A stretch of 64,000 nt of DNA from Algoriphagus sp. Y33 (GTDB lineage: Bacteria; Bacteroidota; Bacteroidia; Cytophagales; Cyclobacteriaceae), in the NCBI RefSeq assembly GCF_014838715.1, contig NZ_CP061947.1, forward strand, positions 1,550,001 to 1,614,000. The letters run 5' to 3'. The number at the start of each line of letters is the position of its first letter. The stretch's first letter is position 1. A program made the position numbers and the translations under genes. Below the pieces are notes generated by a model. The model was not told the origin of the DNA. It was given only the letters and a program-made list of their open reading frames with translations, and made no database searches. This document shows positions 63,429 to 64,000 of this stretch, in pieces.

Positions 63429-64000
63429 ATGAATAGACGGCTACCCATACTTGTGTTTTTTGCATTTGTACTTTTTACTTCTTGTGATCGAGAAATAGAA
63501 GAGGCACAAGTTGATTTAGAGTATGATTTCCAACCTCTGGAAGTGGGCTTATTCTGGCTTTATGAAGTAGACCAAACGACCTATTTTGGTGAAAATGATT
63601 CTGAAGAGGAGCATTTTTACTATCGCGATCGTATTAGCAGCTACTATACTAATGAAGAGGGAGAGCAGGTTTTTCTCGTATTGCGTACAAAATCAAAAGA
63701 CAGAATCGATTGGACTATTGAACTACCCTATACACTGATTCAACGGGGTTTTTCATTGGTGAGAACCATAGAAAATCAAGCGGTCGTTGCCTTGGTTTTC
63801 CCCCCCAAAGATGGGGTCATTTGGAATAGTAATGCGTATAGAAATCAAGTACAAGATGATTTTGAATTGATCAATTCAAGGAATACTGTACGTGTAAATC
63901 AAGAGAATAGCGACGATTTGATCACCTACAGGGATATACGCTACGAAGTATATGAAAAGGGAGTAGGTTTATTGGAAAAGTACGATGAGGTGCTTACTTA
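63429..64000 (+). CDS. Hypothetical lipoprotein, N-terminal part (runs off the window)
   Basis: An ATG at 63429 opens a frame without stop to the window end, about 190 codons. It begins with a lipoprotein signal peptide (MNRRLPILVFFAFVLFTSC, lipobox FTSC, Cys 19) and an acidic linker. The mature part (PLEVGLFWLYEVDQTTYFGEN, then FLVLRTKSKDRIDW, and later VFPPKDGVIWNSNAYR) has the look of a Bacteroidetes beta-rich surface lipoprotein. No family is recognised. It is divergent from the TrpF-like gene. Confidence 0.75.
   Translation, partial: MNRRLPILVFFAFVLFTSCDREIEEAQVDLEYDFQPLEVGLFWLYEVDQTTYFGENDSEEEHFYYRDRISSYYTNEEGEQVFLVLRTKSKDRIDWTIELPYTLIQRGFSLVRTIENQAVVALVFPPKDGVIWNSNAYRNQVQDDFELINSRNTVRVNQENSDDLITYRDIRYEVYEKGVGLLEKYDEVLT

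Overview
The window looks like a chromosomal segment of a marine or aquatic member of the Bacteroidetes, probably order Cytophagales (Cyclobacteriaceae, Algoriphagus-like). The indications are a type IX secretion C-terminal sorting domain, lipoproteins with short lipoboxes, almost no Shine-Dalgarno sites, and families common in that group: PmoA/DUF6807, ThuA, two Gfo/Idh/MocA proteins, a PQQ sugar dehydrogenase lipoprotein, and a PAS/GAF kinase-like protein paired with a stand-alone receiver. The genus is an inference from gene content. No tRNA, rRNA or CRISPR array was seen.

Layout. (1) 1-3.5 kb: the tail of an unidentified gene, a convergent parallel beta-helix gene that lacks a signal peptide, and a remnant of an IS66 transposase. 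(2) 3.8-27.2 kb: one long same-strand exopolysaccharide/capsule operon. It runs manC, two NRPS/PKS genes, the wza-like exporter, the wzc-like co-polymerase/kinase, a wzx-like flippase, a GT11 fucosyltransferase, a GT4, a wzy-like polymerase and three more glycosyltransferases. The glycosyltransferase part is visibly more AT-rich than the flanks. (3) 27.2-43.1 kb: a small inverted-repeat element, a divergent glycosyltransferase, a secreted beta-helix protein, about 1.6 kb without genes, and a giant secreted protein (beta-helix, 24 Ig-like repeats, T9SS sorting domain). (4) 43.1-49.5 kb: a small lipoprotein, a multi-PAS/GAF kinase-like sensor without an ATPase domain, an overlapping response regulator, and a PQQ sugar dehydrogenase. 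(5) 49.8-52.7 kb: two tightly spaced genes, one for a long amphipathic helical protein ending in an HExxH metallopeptidase-like domain and one for a caspase/gingipain-like cysteine peptidase. (6) 52.9-64 kb: metabolic genes, namely a flavin oxidoreductase, YjdM, a ThuA / PmoA / Gfo-Idh-MocA group, an epimerase-like protein, an aldo/keto reductase, a methyltransferase, a divergent TrpF-like protein and a partial lipoprotein.

How the parts may work together. ManC would supply GDP-mannose (and GDP-fucose through enzymes not in the window) for a Wzx/Wzy polysaccharide exported by Wza/Wzc. The secreted beta-helix proteins beside the locus could bind, cleave or epimerise that polymer. The NRPS/PKS pair inside the operon has domain order A-T-KS-AT-ACP-aminotransferase then C-A-T-TE, which predicts a small beta-amino-containing peptide whose link to the polymer is unexplained. 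The two strongest candidates for an undescribed system are this NRPS/PKS insertion and the helical-zincin plus caspase-like pair at 49.8-52.7 kb.
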